A stretch of DNA of 64,000 nt from NCBI GenBank assembly GCA_009801085.1, contig VNWV01000020.1:1-64000 (forward strand), written 5' to 3'. The translations under genes and the position numbers were made by a program. Below the pieces are notes generated by a model. The model searched no databases. It saw only the letters and a program-made list of their open reading frames with translations, and was not told the origin of the DNA. Positions 1-10,466 of this stretch are shown piece after piece (the first letter of the stretch is position 1; each line of letters begins with the position of its first letter). Source of the DNA: Lasiodiplodia sp. COLG20 (Eukaryota > Ascomycota > Dothideomycetes > Botryosphaeriales > Botryosphaeriaceae).

Positions 1-241
1 GACTACAGTTCCCCCACCAACAGTGCCTACTCCAAGAGACGGTATGGTGGCTGAAGCCTTGAGATTCCCAGATGGAGTCTCATCGAAATGTCAGCATATG
101 GGGCAGCAGCCATTAGTGAGTCACAGTCTCCTCCTTTCCCCCATATGCTGACATTTCGATGAGACTCCATCTGGGAATCTCAAGGCTTCAGCCACCATAC
201 CGTCTCTTGGAGTAGGCACTGTTGGTGGGGGAACTGTAGTC
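1..241. repeat. Near-perfect inverted repeat at the window edge
   Basis: Bases 1-103 are the reverse complement of 139-241, with a 35-base spacer (104-138). I found no mismatch between the arms. The left arm starts at base 1, so the repeat may extend further left. No protein is recognisable in it. It could be a foldback element, a recent inverted duplication, or an assembly artefact at a contig end. Confidence 0.95.
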
Positions 242-979
242 GGCCATGCTGGAGTTGATAGGTGCACGTGATGAAGAAGGCAGATGGAAGCAACGCAGCA
301 CTGCCAGCAAGTACTACCGCTGCTGCCGTGCTAACAGGAGAGCCGGGTCTGTGTATTGCCTTGATAACGCAATGTCTGATCAAGAGCGACGTGACACTGA
401 ACCAAAAGCAAAAGATAGACGCCCCACCATAGGTATCAGTTCAAGAGATATCTGATCCGAGTTTTGTGACTGTGTCTGGCAATTTGATGAGAGCTCAACA
501 TGTAGCCAGGACCTATCTGGCAACCTGTGATGCGGGATAATGATCATGGCCTGGCAAATGGTTCAGTGTCGGGGGACGCTTTACCCGCGGAAACGGCTAG
601 TGTCCCCCGGCCTGAAGCTTATGACGCTACCGAAGATCAACAGCATCATTTCCGGATTTCCTACTCGGTATGTAGCGCGAAACAACCCTCTCGGGTAACC
701 TGCATTTGGAACAAGGCCCAGCGGTTGACGTCTGATCAGAAAAGCCATGTGGCCTCTCCGACAGGGTACGGTCAACCAGATTTCTGTCTACGTCATCGCT
801 GGTACGCGAAGTTTCAATACCAAGTGGACCCCTGCGGCTCATTGGTCGCTCAACAAAGCTATAATAGTACCTAAATGCATTTAATCCCAACTACAAACAG
901 AAAGTTTGCTTCGTTCTTTCCGAACACAAATTATCTTCACTATTTGCCCCGAGCCTATTATCCATCACAACGTACAGCA
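242..979. other. Intergenic, nothing recognised
   Basis: Short open frames occur on both strands but none shows a recognisable domain, signal peptide or sensible intron signals. It lies between the inverted repeat and the terpene synthase and presumably holds that gene's promoter. Confidence 0.5.
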
Positions 980-2119
980 ATGTTGATATCTTTTGAGGTC
1001 AAGCTGCCCATCGCTATGCCGACGGCACCCATCGAAATGGTGGCTGCCCATGCTGAGAAGCCCATGACTCCGCCACTGGCTTACCTCGTTCCCAAATGTC
1101 ATCCCCTGGAACCTCAGGTCACTAGACATGTTGATGCCTACTTCATCAGAAACTGGCCGTTTCCAAGCGAAGAGGCCGTCCAGAAGTTTTGTGATGCTGG
1201 ATTCAGTAGAGCCGCATGTTGCTACTACCCCGAAGCCTTGGATGACAGAATCCACTTCGCCTGCAAGCTGCTCACCCTCCTGTCCCTTATTGATGGTACG
1301 TGGACAAAGCATTCCTACATTGACCAAATTCGAGAGCATTTGGAAGAATCTGACATCGAATGCATTGCAGATTTGCTGGAGAACATGTCCTTTGCGGATG
1401 GCAAAGCGTACACAGGGAGGCTAATGCCCATCATCCGCGGCTTTGTCCAGCCCGACCGTAATGTGCCTGTCGAATGGATCACCTATGACCTATGGGAGAG
1501 CATGAGGGCACACGACCGCAAGCTCGCCAATGAGATGCTGGAGCCCACTTTCACCTTCATGAGGGCACAGACGGACCCTAGACGGAAGAACAGCTTCCGC
1601 CTTGGCGACTACCTTGAATATCGCGAGCGCGACTTCGGAAAAGCGTAAATATTGCTCACTAAATAATTCTTGAGAACTCGTGCAGTAGCTAATTGTGATT
1701 TGACGCAAAGGATTCGCTCCGCCCTGATGCGCTTCGTCATGAAGCTCGAGCTTACGCAGGAGGACCTCGATCTGGTGAGACCCGTCGACCTTAATTGCTC
1801 AAAGCACCTATCTATCGTCAACGACATCTACAGCTGGGAAAAAGAGTATATGCAGTCACTGTACTCTGAAGAGGAGGGCTCTATTCTGTGCTCATCCGTG
1901 AAGGTCATGGCAGATGAGGCGAACGTTAGTGTCGAGGCCGCCAAGCGCATTCTGTGGTCCATGTGCCGCGAGTGGGAACTCGTCCACTTCGCTGAAGTAG
2001 AGAAGCTATAGGGCTGCAAGGAAGATATCATTACTTACTGTAAGGGCTTGGGGTACCAGATGAGTGGGAACGAGATGTGGAGCCGGTCGACTCTGCGCTA
2101 CGTTGGTAACGATCTGTAG
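980..2119 (+). pseudogene. Aristolochene-synthase-like sesquiterpene synthase, interrupted by an in-frame stop
   Basis: Class I terpene cyclase, expected to convert farnesyl diphosphate to a bicyclic sesquiterpene. Exons are 980-1295, 1371-1644 and 1711 onward; introns 1296-1370 and 1645-1710 have GT-AG ends. Splicing restores the metal-binding DDLLE motif at residues 105-109, with its first two Asp split by intron 1. The second metal motif NDIYSWEKE lies at 234-242. Family-typical blocks LYDLWESMRAHD-like and EPTFTFMRAQTD are present. A TAG at 2009-2011 ends the frame at 296 aa. The same frame then stays open to 2119 and encodes YQMSGNEMWS and the C-terminal Arg-Tyr pair that in this family contacts diphosphate. 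The stop therefore removes about 36 conserved residues. No plausible intron removes it. The start is uncertain (980, 1016 or 1037). Family assignment is very secure; pseudogene status rests on one base. Confidence 0.75.
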
Positions 2120-2255
2120 TGTCATGGCTCGATTTACTTTTAAGATTCGTCAGCAAATGATTTACCACTCGTTCCGTCCATCGTTAATCCTAGTTCAGAT
2201 ATTGATCGACATCAAATCATCTTGACAACGTGCAGCCATTGGAAAACTTTCCACT

Positions 2256-2300
2256 GACCGGACCGGTGACCGGGCCGGTCGGCCGATCGGCCGGTCGGAC
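2256..2300. promoter_or_regulatory. Dense GACCGG/CCGGTC array upstream of the arrestin gene
   Basis: Within 45 bases the hexamer GACCGG or its complement occurs repeatedly, around the perfect palindrome CGGCCGATCGGCCG at 2279-2292. It sits about 130 bases before the ATG of the arrestin-like gene. It could be a binding-site cluster or a simple GC-rich repeat; no known factor is assigned. Confidence 0.35.
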
Positions 2301-2427
2301 GAGACCCGTCTGTCGCGGTGTCTCTTCAAATTGCAAACAGAACATCAGCTAAGAAATTGTGGTATTTCGCCGTTTGTCTCCTCTGCCTCTTTGAGTTGTC
2401 TGCCTTCCATGCAACCTCTCTCATAAC

Positions 2428-4015
2428 ATGTCTTCGGTCACCTCCATCAAGAGATCCATTCCCGCCAAGGCCCGGAATATTCTTACACACAGCCAAGTCT
2501 CAATCGACATCGCCATACATGATGCATATCGCCAGCCCCACAAGACTATTCCGACATTCTCCACTATGGAGAAGATTGAGGGTGAGGTAGCCATCACTGC
2601 CTTGCATGAGACCAGGTTTAGCGACGTCAAGATTCTGTTTGTTGGTTCGTGTTTTCCTATGCCCTTTTGAAGCGTAGGACTCCACTCTAATGTATGCGCA
2701 ATTTATTGTAGGCGTGTCAAACACGTCTTCCGACAGATTCGTGTCTTCGCCTTTCCTGTCTCCGGGATGTGGCGTGGCCCACAAATTTCTTCAACTTAAC
2801 CAGCCTCTTGACAAATCCACTCTTCCTGCGTCGCGGATCATGACCGCCGGCCAAACCTATACAGTCCCATTCGAATTTGTTGTTCCTACACAACTTTTGC
2901 CAAACACATGTCATCGGGATTGCGAAGATGACCAAGTACGAGCCGCTCACCTGCAGGTACCTCCCAGTCTGGGCGACGACTCTTCCCTGGGTTGTGACGG
3001 TAGATTACTGGATGATCTTGCCTCCAAAATGGCACGAATCTCTTATTCTATCGTAGTGACCATCATGCGTAAGCATGAAGCCAGCAGTACTCCAGTAACC
3101 CTTGCACAAGCGAGCAAAGCAGTGCGCGTAGCACCAGCCGTGGACGAAAAGCCTCCTCCGGCCTTGAAATTCACCACAGCGAAGACAATCCGGAAAGGCT
3201 TGGCCATGAAGAGACTCGGAAGGCTCGTCCTGGAGACGTGGCAGCCAAATAGCCTCCGACTTCCTGGCGGCGGTTTGCAGGGCTCCAGCCCTCCGACAAC
3301 ATCAGCATCGCTTGCCTTGCGTTTCGATCCGGCAGGAAACGACCTTCCGCCAAAGCTCGGCCGTCTGGACTGCAAACTCCAGGTCATCAACTTCTATTCT
3401 ATAACACACTGCCACCAGCTCGCATCGTACGACAGATTCCCACTCGAAACCACACAAGAGGCCTACTCCGAATTCCTTTTGCTATCTTCGCGAAACATGG
3501 CGGGCGTGCAGTGGATCAAGCACACGCCCGGGACGAACGCAATCGCCCCACCGCCCTATCATCCTTCCATCTCCCAGGGCGAGTCGGGTGATGGCGAGGA
3601 CCAGCCAAACAAGCACGATGGTGGTGTGCACAAACCATCAACATCCACCTCCACCGGGAGGCCGTATTACACCACCGATCTCGTTGTCCCCATTCAACTA
3701 CCACCTGACAAGGCTTTTGTTCCGACCTTTCACTCCTGCTTCATCTCTCGTACCTACCGCCTCTGCATTTCGCTCTCCCTCTCAACAACGGCTTCTCTCA
3801 CCCTCAAAGTACCCATCCAGGTCACAGCAGGGGGAAATATTCAGCGCGCTGGGAGCGAAGTGGCGCAGCATGAGGCGGAGATTACTCCTGAAGAAGCAAT
3901 CATCTTTGGCAGTCCTGCATCGCTGGATTCAGAGTCGCGGGAGATGAACCACCCACCATGTGGAGTGGAATGGGCAACAAATTCACCGCCTGATTACAGA
4001 GCTGTAGTGCACTAG
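2428..4015 (+). CDS. Arrestin-like (alpha-arrestin N-domain) protein
   Basis: Exons 2428-2644 and 2712-4015 (intron 2645-2711, GT-AG) give 506 aa. The N-terminal part has the beta-strand pattern of fungal arrestin-like proteins: HSQVSIDIAI, IEGEVAITA, then a DVKILFVG strand, followed by YTVPFEFVVP (about residue 128) and ISYSIVVTIMR. The C-terminal part has a second set of strands (TDLVVPIQLP, YRLCISLSLS, LTLKVPIQV), separated by Pro/Ser-rich linkers. Alpha-arrestins act as cargo adaptors that bring ubiquitin ligases to plasma-membrane transporters. Related fungal proteins of this divergent type are mostly uncharacterised. No PPxY motif was noticed, so an adaptor role is inferred from fold only. 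Confidence 0.75.
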
Positions 4016-4611
4016 GGCAAAAGCGCTTGGGAGAATATGCTGAGGAATGAACAATACCGACGATGAATAGGGAAGGTAAAATCAATCATAACTCTAGGTA
4101 TTAACGGCCGATGTATTCTTTTGTTTTTCCCAGAAGCTTATTGTTGAATTGCGTGGAATGCCCACTCGTCGTTGCTTGCTCCTGTGTTCACATGTTCTTG
4201 GTAGGGAGTAAATAGCAGCGATGTAAGGCACTCAGGCCGATATTTCGCAACATTCGACATCAAAATGATCATGTCGCATCTACTGCTGCACTATGATTTC
4301 AATTTGCAGAGGACGGCATTGAGCAGCCAAAGAACATGTCTTGCGAGCTGCAGGACCCGCCAGGCCCAAACGTGGAGGTGTTGCTGAGGAAGAGGGAAAG
4401 GAGCGTTACAAACCTTTAGAGTAGATACCGAAAACAAAGTTGTTCACCTTTTCGAAGCCGTGGCGGCGTCATGAGTCGGAGTTTGGCATCCACCTTCCTT
4501 TTCTGGGACGACGGTGGGTCAAGCTGTCCTGCTGTGCCGCACCTCCACCTATTTAGTGTTTCGCCGCCAGGCGACCACACCAACAACAAACCGACCACGT
4601 CGAGAGACATC
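4016..4611. other. Intergenic, nothing recognised
   Basis: It holds the 3' side of the arrestin gene and the promoter of the downstream SDR. Open frames here are short and carry no recognisable domain. Confidence 0.5.
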
Positions 4612-5777
4612 ATGGCATCCGTACCTAATTTCAACAGCCAGTCCACGGCCTCCGAGGTCGCCGCTGCTTTCTCTGATTCCATCAAGGGACGCAACAGTAC
4701 GTGCAGCCAATCCAGGTCCTCCAGCCGCATACAAGAGTAAGTAGCTGACGCCAACATCAGTCCTCATCACAGGCGTCGGCCCAGGCGGCCTCTCGGAGAC
4801 GCTGATCCAGACCCTGGCCGACCACGCACCCGCCACCCTCTACCTGGCAGGCCGCTCGCCCGCCAAAGTCAACGCCATCGCCTCCAGCCTGCAAGCCACG
4901 CACCCCGCCATCCAAACGCGCATCATCCAGCTCGACCTTGCGTCCTTCGCCTCCATCCGGACCGCAGCCACGCAAATACCCGAGCCGCTGCACCTGCTCA
5001 TCAACAACGCCGGCGTGATGAACGTGCCCACCCGCACGCTCTCCGCCGACGGCTACGAGCTGCACCTCGCCGTAAACTACCTGGGGCTGTTCCTACTAAC
5101 CAACCTGCTCGTCCCGCGCCTAGCATCGGGCGCGCGCGTCATGAACGTCGCCAGCAGCGCGCACACCATCTCGCCCTTCCGCTTCGCCGACTACAACTTC
5201 GACGACGGCAAGGGCGAATTGCTGCCAGAGGAGCAGCGGCCGATCAAGGCTGCCCTCGACGGATTCGGGCTGCCGTACGGCCTGGGCTACGTGCCGCCCG
5301 TGGCGTACGGCGCGTCGAAGACGGGGGTCGTGTTGTATACGGGGGAGTTAGCGAGGCGGTTGAAGGGGAGGGGCGTGGCGGTTACGTGTGTGAATCCGGG
5401 TCGTGAGTTGCTACTGATCCCCCGTGTTGCTTTGTGTTGAGATGATTGATCGAGTGTAGCGATCGCGACGGAGCTGTGGCGTGAGATGCCTGAGGACGTG
5501 CGTCAGCAGGTGTTTGCGAACCTGCCGATGCGGTCGAAGGAGCAGGGCGTCGCGGATTATCTCGTCGCCGCGCTGGATCCCAGCCTTTCAGGTAATGTTC
5601 TCTGGTACTTCCCTGGTAGATGAAAGGACTATGGTTGATGATCATCCCTGCGTAGATGGAGCTTATGTGGAGAACTGCGTGGAAACAGATGTGGCTCCCT
5701 TCGCGAAAGACGCCAAGCAGGCGCAGCGGCTTTGGGAGCTGAGCGAGGAGCTTGTGCGGGAGAAGTTTGCATTCTAA
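4612..5777 (+). CDS. Short-chain dehydrogenase/reductase
   Basis: Four exons, 4612-4696, 4761-5402, 5460-5591 and 5656-5777, give 326 aa. All introns are GT-AG, and the second begins with a consensus GTGAGT. Rossmann motif LITGVGPGGL follows the first splice junction. NNAG marks strand 4, the catalytic Ser is in NVASSAH, and the catalytic Tyr/Lys pair is in AYGASKTG. After the second junction the text reads NPGPIATEL, the usual PG-motif region that closes over the cofactor. The layout matches NAD(P)-dependent retinol-dehydrogenase/WWOX-like SDRs of fungi. Substrate is unknown. It is transcribed in the same direction as the arrestin gene and convergently with the carboxylesterase. Confidence 0.9.
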
Positions 5778-6290
5778 GGCTTTGAAGGATGCATTTCCAC
5801 ACGTTTGTGTGACATACTGGGCGATGCATCTCTCTTTCTCGCCGATCAAAAGTTGAGTCGGAGAATGCCATCACACTAACCAGATTGGGCAGTTTCCGAG
5901 CCAGGACAAGACACCTTAGCATCGCCACCCAGCTCCCCTTTCCATCTATAGTACCACAATAGAAACACTCAAAGTCAAACCACTCTGTCAGCCTGTGGTG
6001 ATGGTGACTACTTGTTGTATCTGCCTGATGGAGGAGAAAATGTTCAACACCGCCCAACGAGCAGAATATTGGATAGCAGGCGAAGAGAGACCGAAGCAAG
6101 CAAGAGCAGAATTCTCAAGAGCTAGTTGTTGGTAACTTTAGTGGGTATCTATCCTCTATTACCAAAACCATTACGCTGCACACATGCTGATCATCTGTGC
6201 TTGAGTCGATGCAGTCGCAATTGTCAGGTTCATGACCTGCGACGGAATCTTACCTTGTCTAAATACCAGCATTGGCTGGGTATCAGGGTT
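5778..6290. other. Convergent intergenic spacer
   Basis: Space between the ends of the SDR (plus strand) and the carboxylesterase (minus strand). No domain-bearing frame was found; it presumably holds both transcription ends. Confidence 0.5.
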
Positions 6291-7876
6291 CTATACTGGC
6301 CAATGTTCTGTGAAACCGGACGGATCTCTCGCGAATTCCACCCACAAATCCTGCATACTTTCACTGACGGCGTATTCAAAAGGCGTCGAGTTTCCACGGA
6401 AGTTGGAGTGAGTGCCGAAGAGGAGAGGCAGTTCACCTATTGCAATGCTTAGTTGTGGCGTAGATGGGTAAAGGCGAGGTAGTCCTACTGCAGTGGAAAG
6501 CTCCCATCCAAGGGAGCGGAGATATGTTGGTAAAGTTCCCATCATACCAAAAGCGGTAGACGTTGTAGCCGGCCGCGGTGCGGTCACTAAATGATGTGAG
6601 TGAATACAGCCTTCGAACAGGATGGATGGGACTGACTTGGTTGACTGCACCAACGGGCAAAGAACGGTGTTGAGCATGAAAGCCTCGGCAGCCGTCTCAT
6701 TTGGCCCGCTCAGGTCAAACGCGTTGAATGCTGCGCCTTCGTTCGAAGTTGTTCCAATGATGACCGGCTTGCGTCTTTCGTTAGTTTTGCTGATGATTCG
6801 ATGATGGGAACACTTACGATGTCAGCGATAGCCCCATCAATCGTCCGCTGCGTGTAATTCGAGAAAATGACTCGTTCATCCTTGACAGGTGAGAACGCCA
6901 GCATCGGCGCCGCGCCCGCAGTCAGATGTTCGTCCAAGAAATCCTCAATCTCATCCGCCGGCACACCCCGCAAGCACTCGACCTCCCCTTCCGGCCCCAA
7001 CCCCCCACACCCAAAACGCTCCGCAACAAACGCGAAACTGCCCGTCGCCGACTCCAAATCCAACGTCTGCATGTACACGCTCCCCGAATCCAGCACCGCG
7101 CCCTTGACGATCGGGTCCTCGGGATACGCGTACTGGAAGCTCTCCACGCTCAAGCTGCCGGCGCTCTGGCCCCAGATGACCATGCGCTCGGGGTCGCCTC
7201 CAAACGCGGCGATGTTGTCCCGCACCCATTCCACCGCCGCGCGCTGGTCCAACAGGCCGAGGTTCTGCGTCGCGAGGCCGGCGGCGACGGGGAAGCCGAA
7301 GATGTTGAGGCGGTAGTTGAAGGACACGACGACGTGCGACTGCGTACGCTGCACCCACTGCGACGGGATCTGGTACGGGGTGTTTTCGCCGCCGACCTGG
7401 AACGCGCCGCCGAAGATCCAGATGATGACTGGGAGGAGGCTGGAGTTTGACGAGGCGGTGGTGGGGGCCCAGACGCTGAGGGTGAGGCAGTCCTCGCCCG
7501 TTGGGCTGGAGGCCCCGCCCGACAAACTAAATTCCGGGTCGACGGTGGTGTAGACGATGGTGCTGAGAGCGGCGCTGCGGTTGTTGAAGATTTGTGGGCA
7601 GGAGAGACCGAAGGATGTGGCGTCGACGTCGGCGGCAAGGGCTATGGGCTGGGGCGGCGCCCAGCGGAGGGAGCCGACCGGCGGTGCGGCATAGGGGATT
7701 GAAAGGAAGGATCGGACGTCTGGCGTCTTTGGCGAAATCGTGCCGTATACGGTACTGTTGTTCAGGCGGATCGAAGTATAGTTTGCTGATCTGCGTTCAT
7801 GTTGGACGTGAGGGAATGCGGTGGTGAGTTGGAGGCACAAGGCCCAAAGAATGAGGAGAGCTGGTGTGCGCGTCAT
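6291..7876 (-). CDS. Secreted type-B carboxylesterase/lipase
   Basis: Minus-strand exons 7876-6818, 6767-6637, 6586-6489 and 6436-6291 give 477 aa; the introns are 50, 50 and 52 nt. I chose the ATG at 7876 because it opens directly into a signal peptide (ALLILWALCLQLTTA); an upstream ATG at 7918 adds 14 residues. Family motifs occur in order: EDCLTLSVW, the oxyanion segment IWIFGGAFQVGG, and the nucleophile elbow GQSAGS with Ser238. The acidic-residue motif GTTSNEGAAF is created by the first splice junction. The catalytic-His motif GAFHCSELPLLFGTH is created by the third. It hydrolyses ester bonds of unknown substrates outside the cell. All catalytic elements look intact. Confidence 0.92.
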
Positions 7877-8808
7877 GGCTCGAAAGAATGTCTTGCACTC
7901 GATCTGTAGATTCAGCACTTCTTAAATACCAAATGCTTTTTGGGGATACCCTTCGTCGCCGTCTTGACACGCCATGCTGGCGAGTCAAACATCTGCGCTA
8001 ATTTCTCCTGGTAGACTCATGAAAGATGAGCGCAACCTTCACAGGGGGATCTTTGGATACCGGCGTGCCTCTTCCACTAGGCTTCAGAAAGCCGTTAAGC
8101 TACCCTCAAATGGAACAAGAAGTGGCTGAGTGCAAGAACTATGCAAAGAGTAGAGTAGAAGGATGCACAGCGCGTGTGCGAAAGCCTTGTTGGCAGCAAT
8201 GTCATGATCGCTGCTTTGAGTTGACACTACTGTCCAAGGAACGTGCTTTGGCGGCGGCAGAGCTATGGCTATCCCGATCATGATATCGGAGTGAATCAGA
8301 AGGTTCTTGGATCATGGTACACTAGTGATCCAAGGTTAATCCGTCACATCGTGCCGGCGTTATGCCGCTCGTCAGGACAGGTATCAAACGGAGATAATCT
8401 CTGGAGATAGGATTTAAATCACCCAATCCTTTGACCGCTATTCCGCCGCTTGACTTGGAATGCATTCCCCAAGTCCTGTGTCTCCTTGAAGTGCGGAGTC
8501 TTTCCGCTGCGAAGCACGGCTCTTATTAGAGAGCGGACAAAACAGTCGGACGAATTGAAAGGAACAGATCGGCGACAACACCGCGGTCAAAACGCCAAGG
8601 CTGAGCCACCGTTCCTGGCCATAACCCGCCGGCATGGTTCACCTTCTCTATTACATCTTTGGTGGAAATTGGGCTTAAGTCGATCAGCATCGATGGCAGT
8701 CATAAATCCTTCCTGCGCCTATGGTACAATACTGGATCTCAACTTGTCTCGGAACAAACGACTATTTAAGCTGATTTGAATAACAGAGTTGATTGATGTA
8801 GACGATAT
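7877..8808. other. Intergenic, nothing recognised
   Basis: Upstream region of the carboxylesterase. An 85-codon frame at 8026-8283 and several smaller frames have no recognisable features and are left unannotated. Confidence 0.45.
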
Positions 8809-9126
8809 CTACTGGCCCCCCTTATGCGGCTTAATAGGTTGTTGGTTCAGGACGTCAATCATGTGTTCAGCAGCCTTGACAGGAGGCATGTCGCCGGTGT
8901 TCATTCTTGTTGACCGAACATCTCGAACAACAGGGTGCTCGCAAAACTTGACATCAAAAAGAACGGCATTCCCGATCTTCGCCATCTCTTTCGTGGTGGG
9001 CTCGAGGATGAACGCTTCGATGTTACCCTTCAGATGCTCCATTTTTCTTCCACCCACAATCGGGAAGACTTAAAGAGTCTTTTGCATGACGTATGCCAAG
9101 GCCACAGAGGTGATAGCTACAGACGC
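8809..9126 (-). pseudogene. C-terminal relic of an aryl-alcohol-dehydrogenase-type aldo-keto reductase
   Basis: Reading the minus strand from 9126, the frame encodes SVAITSVALAYVMQKT, then a TAA at 9070-9072. It continues as VFPIVGGRKMEHLKGNIEA and about 65 further residues. ALAYVMQK followed by FPIVGGRK and HLKxNIEA is the C-terminal cofactor-binding region of AKR9-type enzymes (norsolorinic-acid-reductase-like). The stop sits where the family has a Tyr-like residue between these blocks. The N-terminal barrel was not found upstream; the next gene begins at 9462 on the other strand. It is therefore a truncated, interrupted relic. Confidence 0.65.
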
Positions 9127-9461
9127 ACAGCCACTTTCCTGTCCTTGCCCGTGCTACGTAGTCCATGTAGATCGGATAAGTGCTCCGCCACGATCGATTC
9201 CAGCAAGAGTTTGTCCGCATCACGCAACTAGACCGCAGCGGATGCATAACTCTCCATTTCCAGTGAGAAAATCCATGTTATCGCCGTAATGATAGCCTGA
9301 CAATCTTACGTCGGATCTGGTCCTCGGATGAATGCTGAATGGAAAGGCACATCCATGTGTGCAGGCTTTTGTATATATACACCTACTCCACGAACATATG
9401 TCTCGGAGTACGCCTTCTTACCTTCGTTATCGACGCAAAAAGTCTCTTTTGCTCTTGAAAA
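9127..9461. other. Promoter region of the alpha/beta hydrolase
   Basis: No coding signal is seen apart from possible decayed continuation of the AKR relic on the minus strand. It contains a TATA-like run described separately. Confidence 0.4.
9372..9379 (+). promoter_or_regulatory. TATA-like box of the alpha/beta hydrolase
   Basis: TATATATA lies about 85 bases before the ATG at 9462, at the same distance as similar boxes before the GMC and second BBE genes in this window. Confidence 0.45.
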
Positions 9462-10466
9462 ATGTACCCCTCAGTACACAAACTGGTCCTTTTCAGCCTT
9501 GCAGGCGTCACTGCTGGCTTACCCAAAGGCTGGCTCCAGCCAGAATGGGTTCATTTTGACAGCGACGGCATCTCTTTGGCCGCTCACCTCTACGTTGCCC
9601 CGGCAAATGTTTCCATCTACAACACGTCTCAGCCACGCCCAGCCATTGTGGTCGGACATCCACATGGCGGTGTCAAAGAACAAACCGCAGGCCAGTACGC
9701 GCGTGAGATCGCGGAGCGCAGTGGAATCATCACCCTTGCCTTCGACGCCGCCTACCAGGGCGAAAGTGGTGGCATGCCCCGCTACCTCGAAGATCCGTAC
9801 CAGCGCGCCAACGACGTCCGCAACGCTGTCACGTATCTTTCCACGCGCGGAGACCTCGTCGACCCCGAGCGCATTGGCGTGCTGGGTGTATGCGCGTCGG
9901 GCGGCTATGTCCCATTTGCCGCGCAGACGGACAAGCGCATGAAGGCCGTCGCGACCGTCAGCGGCATCGACCTCGGCACCCTGTACTTGGAGGGCTTCAA
10001 CGCGACCGAAGGCTCACTGCTCCCCAATCTAGCCGATCAGCTCCTGGAAGCCGGACAACAGCGCGACAACGAGGCGCATGGCGCACCGCCGAACCTCACC
10101 CTCATTTTCCCTCTGACCGAGGCCGACGTGACACCCGACTTGCCCGTCTTCTATCAGGAGAGCCACGACTACTACCAGACTCCCCGCGGCCACTGGCCCA
10201 CTGCGCCGAACTGGCATCTCTGGCGGAGTTTGGATGAAATCGCTACGTACCGATCCTACCAGTGGATGCAACTCATCTCGCCCCGCCCTTTGCTCATGAT
10301 CGCGGGGAGCGATGCCGACACTCTCTATTTCAGCCAGCGTGCCATAGAGCGAGCTGCCGATCCCAAGGAGCTATTCATCATCCCGAGAATGACGCACATT
10401 GATCTCTACGATCACACCAACCAGAGCACTCCGAAGCTCGTCGAGTTTTTTACCACCAATCTTTAA
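9462..10466 (+). CDS. Alpha/beta hydrolase with a cysteine in the nucleophile elbow
   Basis: Single exon, 334 aa. The N-terminus (KLVLFSLAGVTAGLP) may be a weak signal peptide. The hydrolase strands are evident: AIVVGHPHGGVKEQ (residues 61-74), ITLAFDAAYQGESGG, and DPERIGVLGVCASGGY. The last is the nucleophile elbow, with Cys144 where Ser is usual. Acid and base candidates are Asp284/286 (AGSDADTLYF) and His312 (MTHIDLYD). The architecture resembles the dienelactone-hydrolase / fungal polyketide-transferase and thiohydrolase group, in which a Cys nucleophile is known. A thioester or acyl-transfer reaction is therefore possible but not shown. Alternative call: generic X-Pro/acetyl-xylan-esterase-like hydrolase. 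Confidence 0.88.
   Translation: MYPSVHKLVLFSLAGVTAGLPKGWLQPEWVHFDSDGISLAAHLYVAPANVSIYNTSQPRPAIVVGHPHGGVKEQTAGQYAREIAERSGIITLAFDAAYQGESGGMPRYLEDPYQRANDVRNAVTYLSTRGDLVDPERIGVLGVCASGGYVPFAAQTDKRMKAVATVSGIDLGTLYLEGFNATEGSLLPNLADQLLEAGQQRDNEAHGAPPNLTLIFPLTEADVTPDLPVFYQESHDYYQTPRGHWPTAPNWHLWRSLDEIATYRSYQWMQLISPRPLLMIAGSDADTLYFSQRAIERAADPKELFIIPRMTHIDLYDHTNQSTPKLVEFFTTNL

Noticed and set aside
1296..1334. A 39-nt intron in the terpene synthase giving an Asp-Glu-His-Leu-Glu motif
   Set aside because: The 75-nt intron 1296-1370 has a good branch point and gives the family's DDLLE followed by conserved NMSFADG.
1995..2010. Very short introns removing the TAG in the terpene synthase
   Set aside because: They would be 15-30 nt, below any plausible fungal intron length.
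4549..5065. Minus-strand frames of 95-102 codons over the SDR
   Set aside because: They are antisense shadows of a GC-rich, well-spliced SDR gene.
8026..8283. 85-codon frame between the esterase and the AKR relic
   Set aside because: No leader, domain or conserved composition; also open in part on the other strand.
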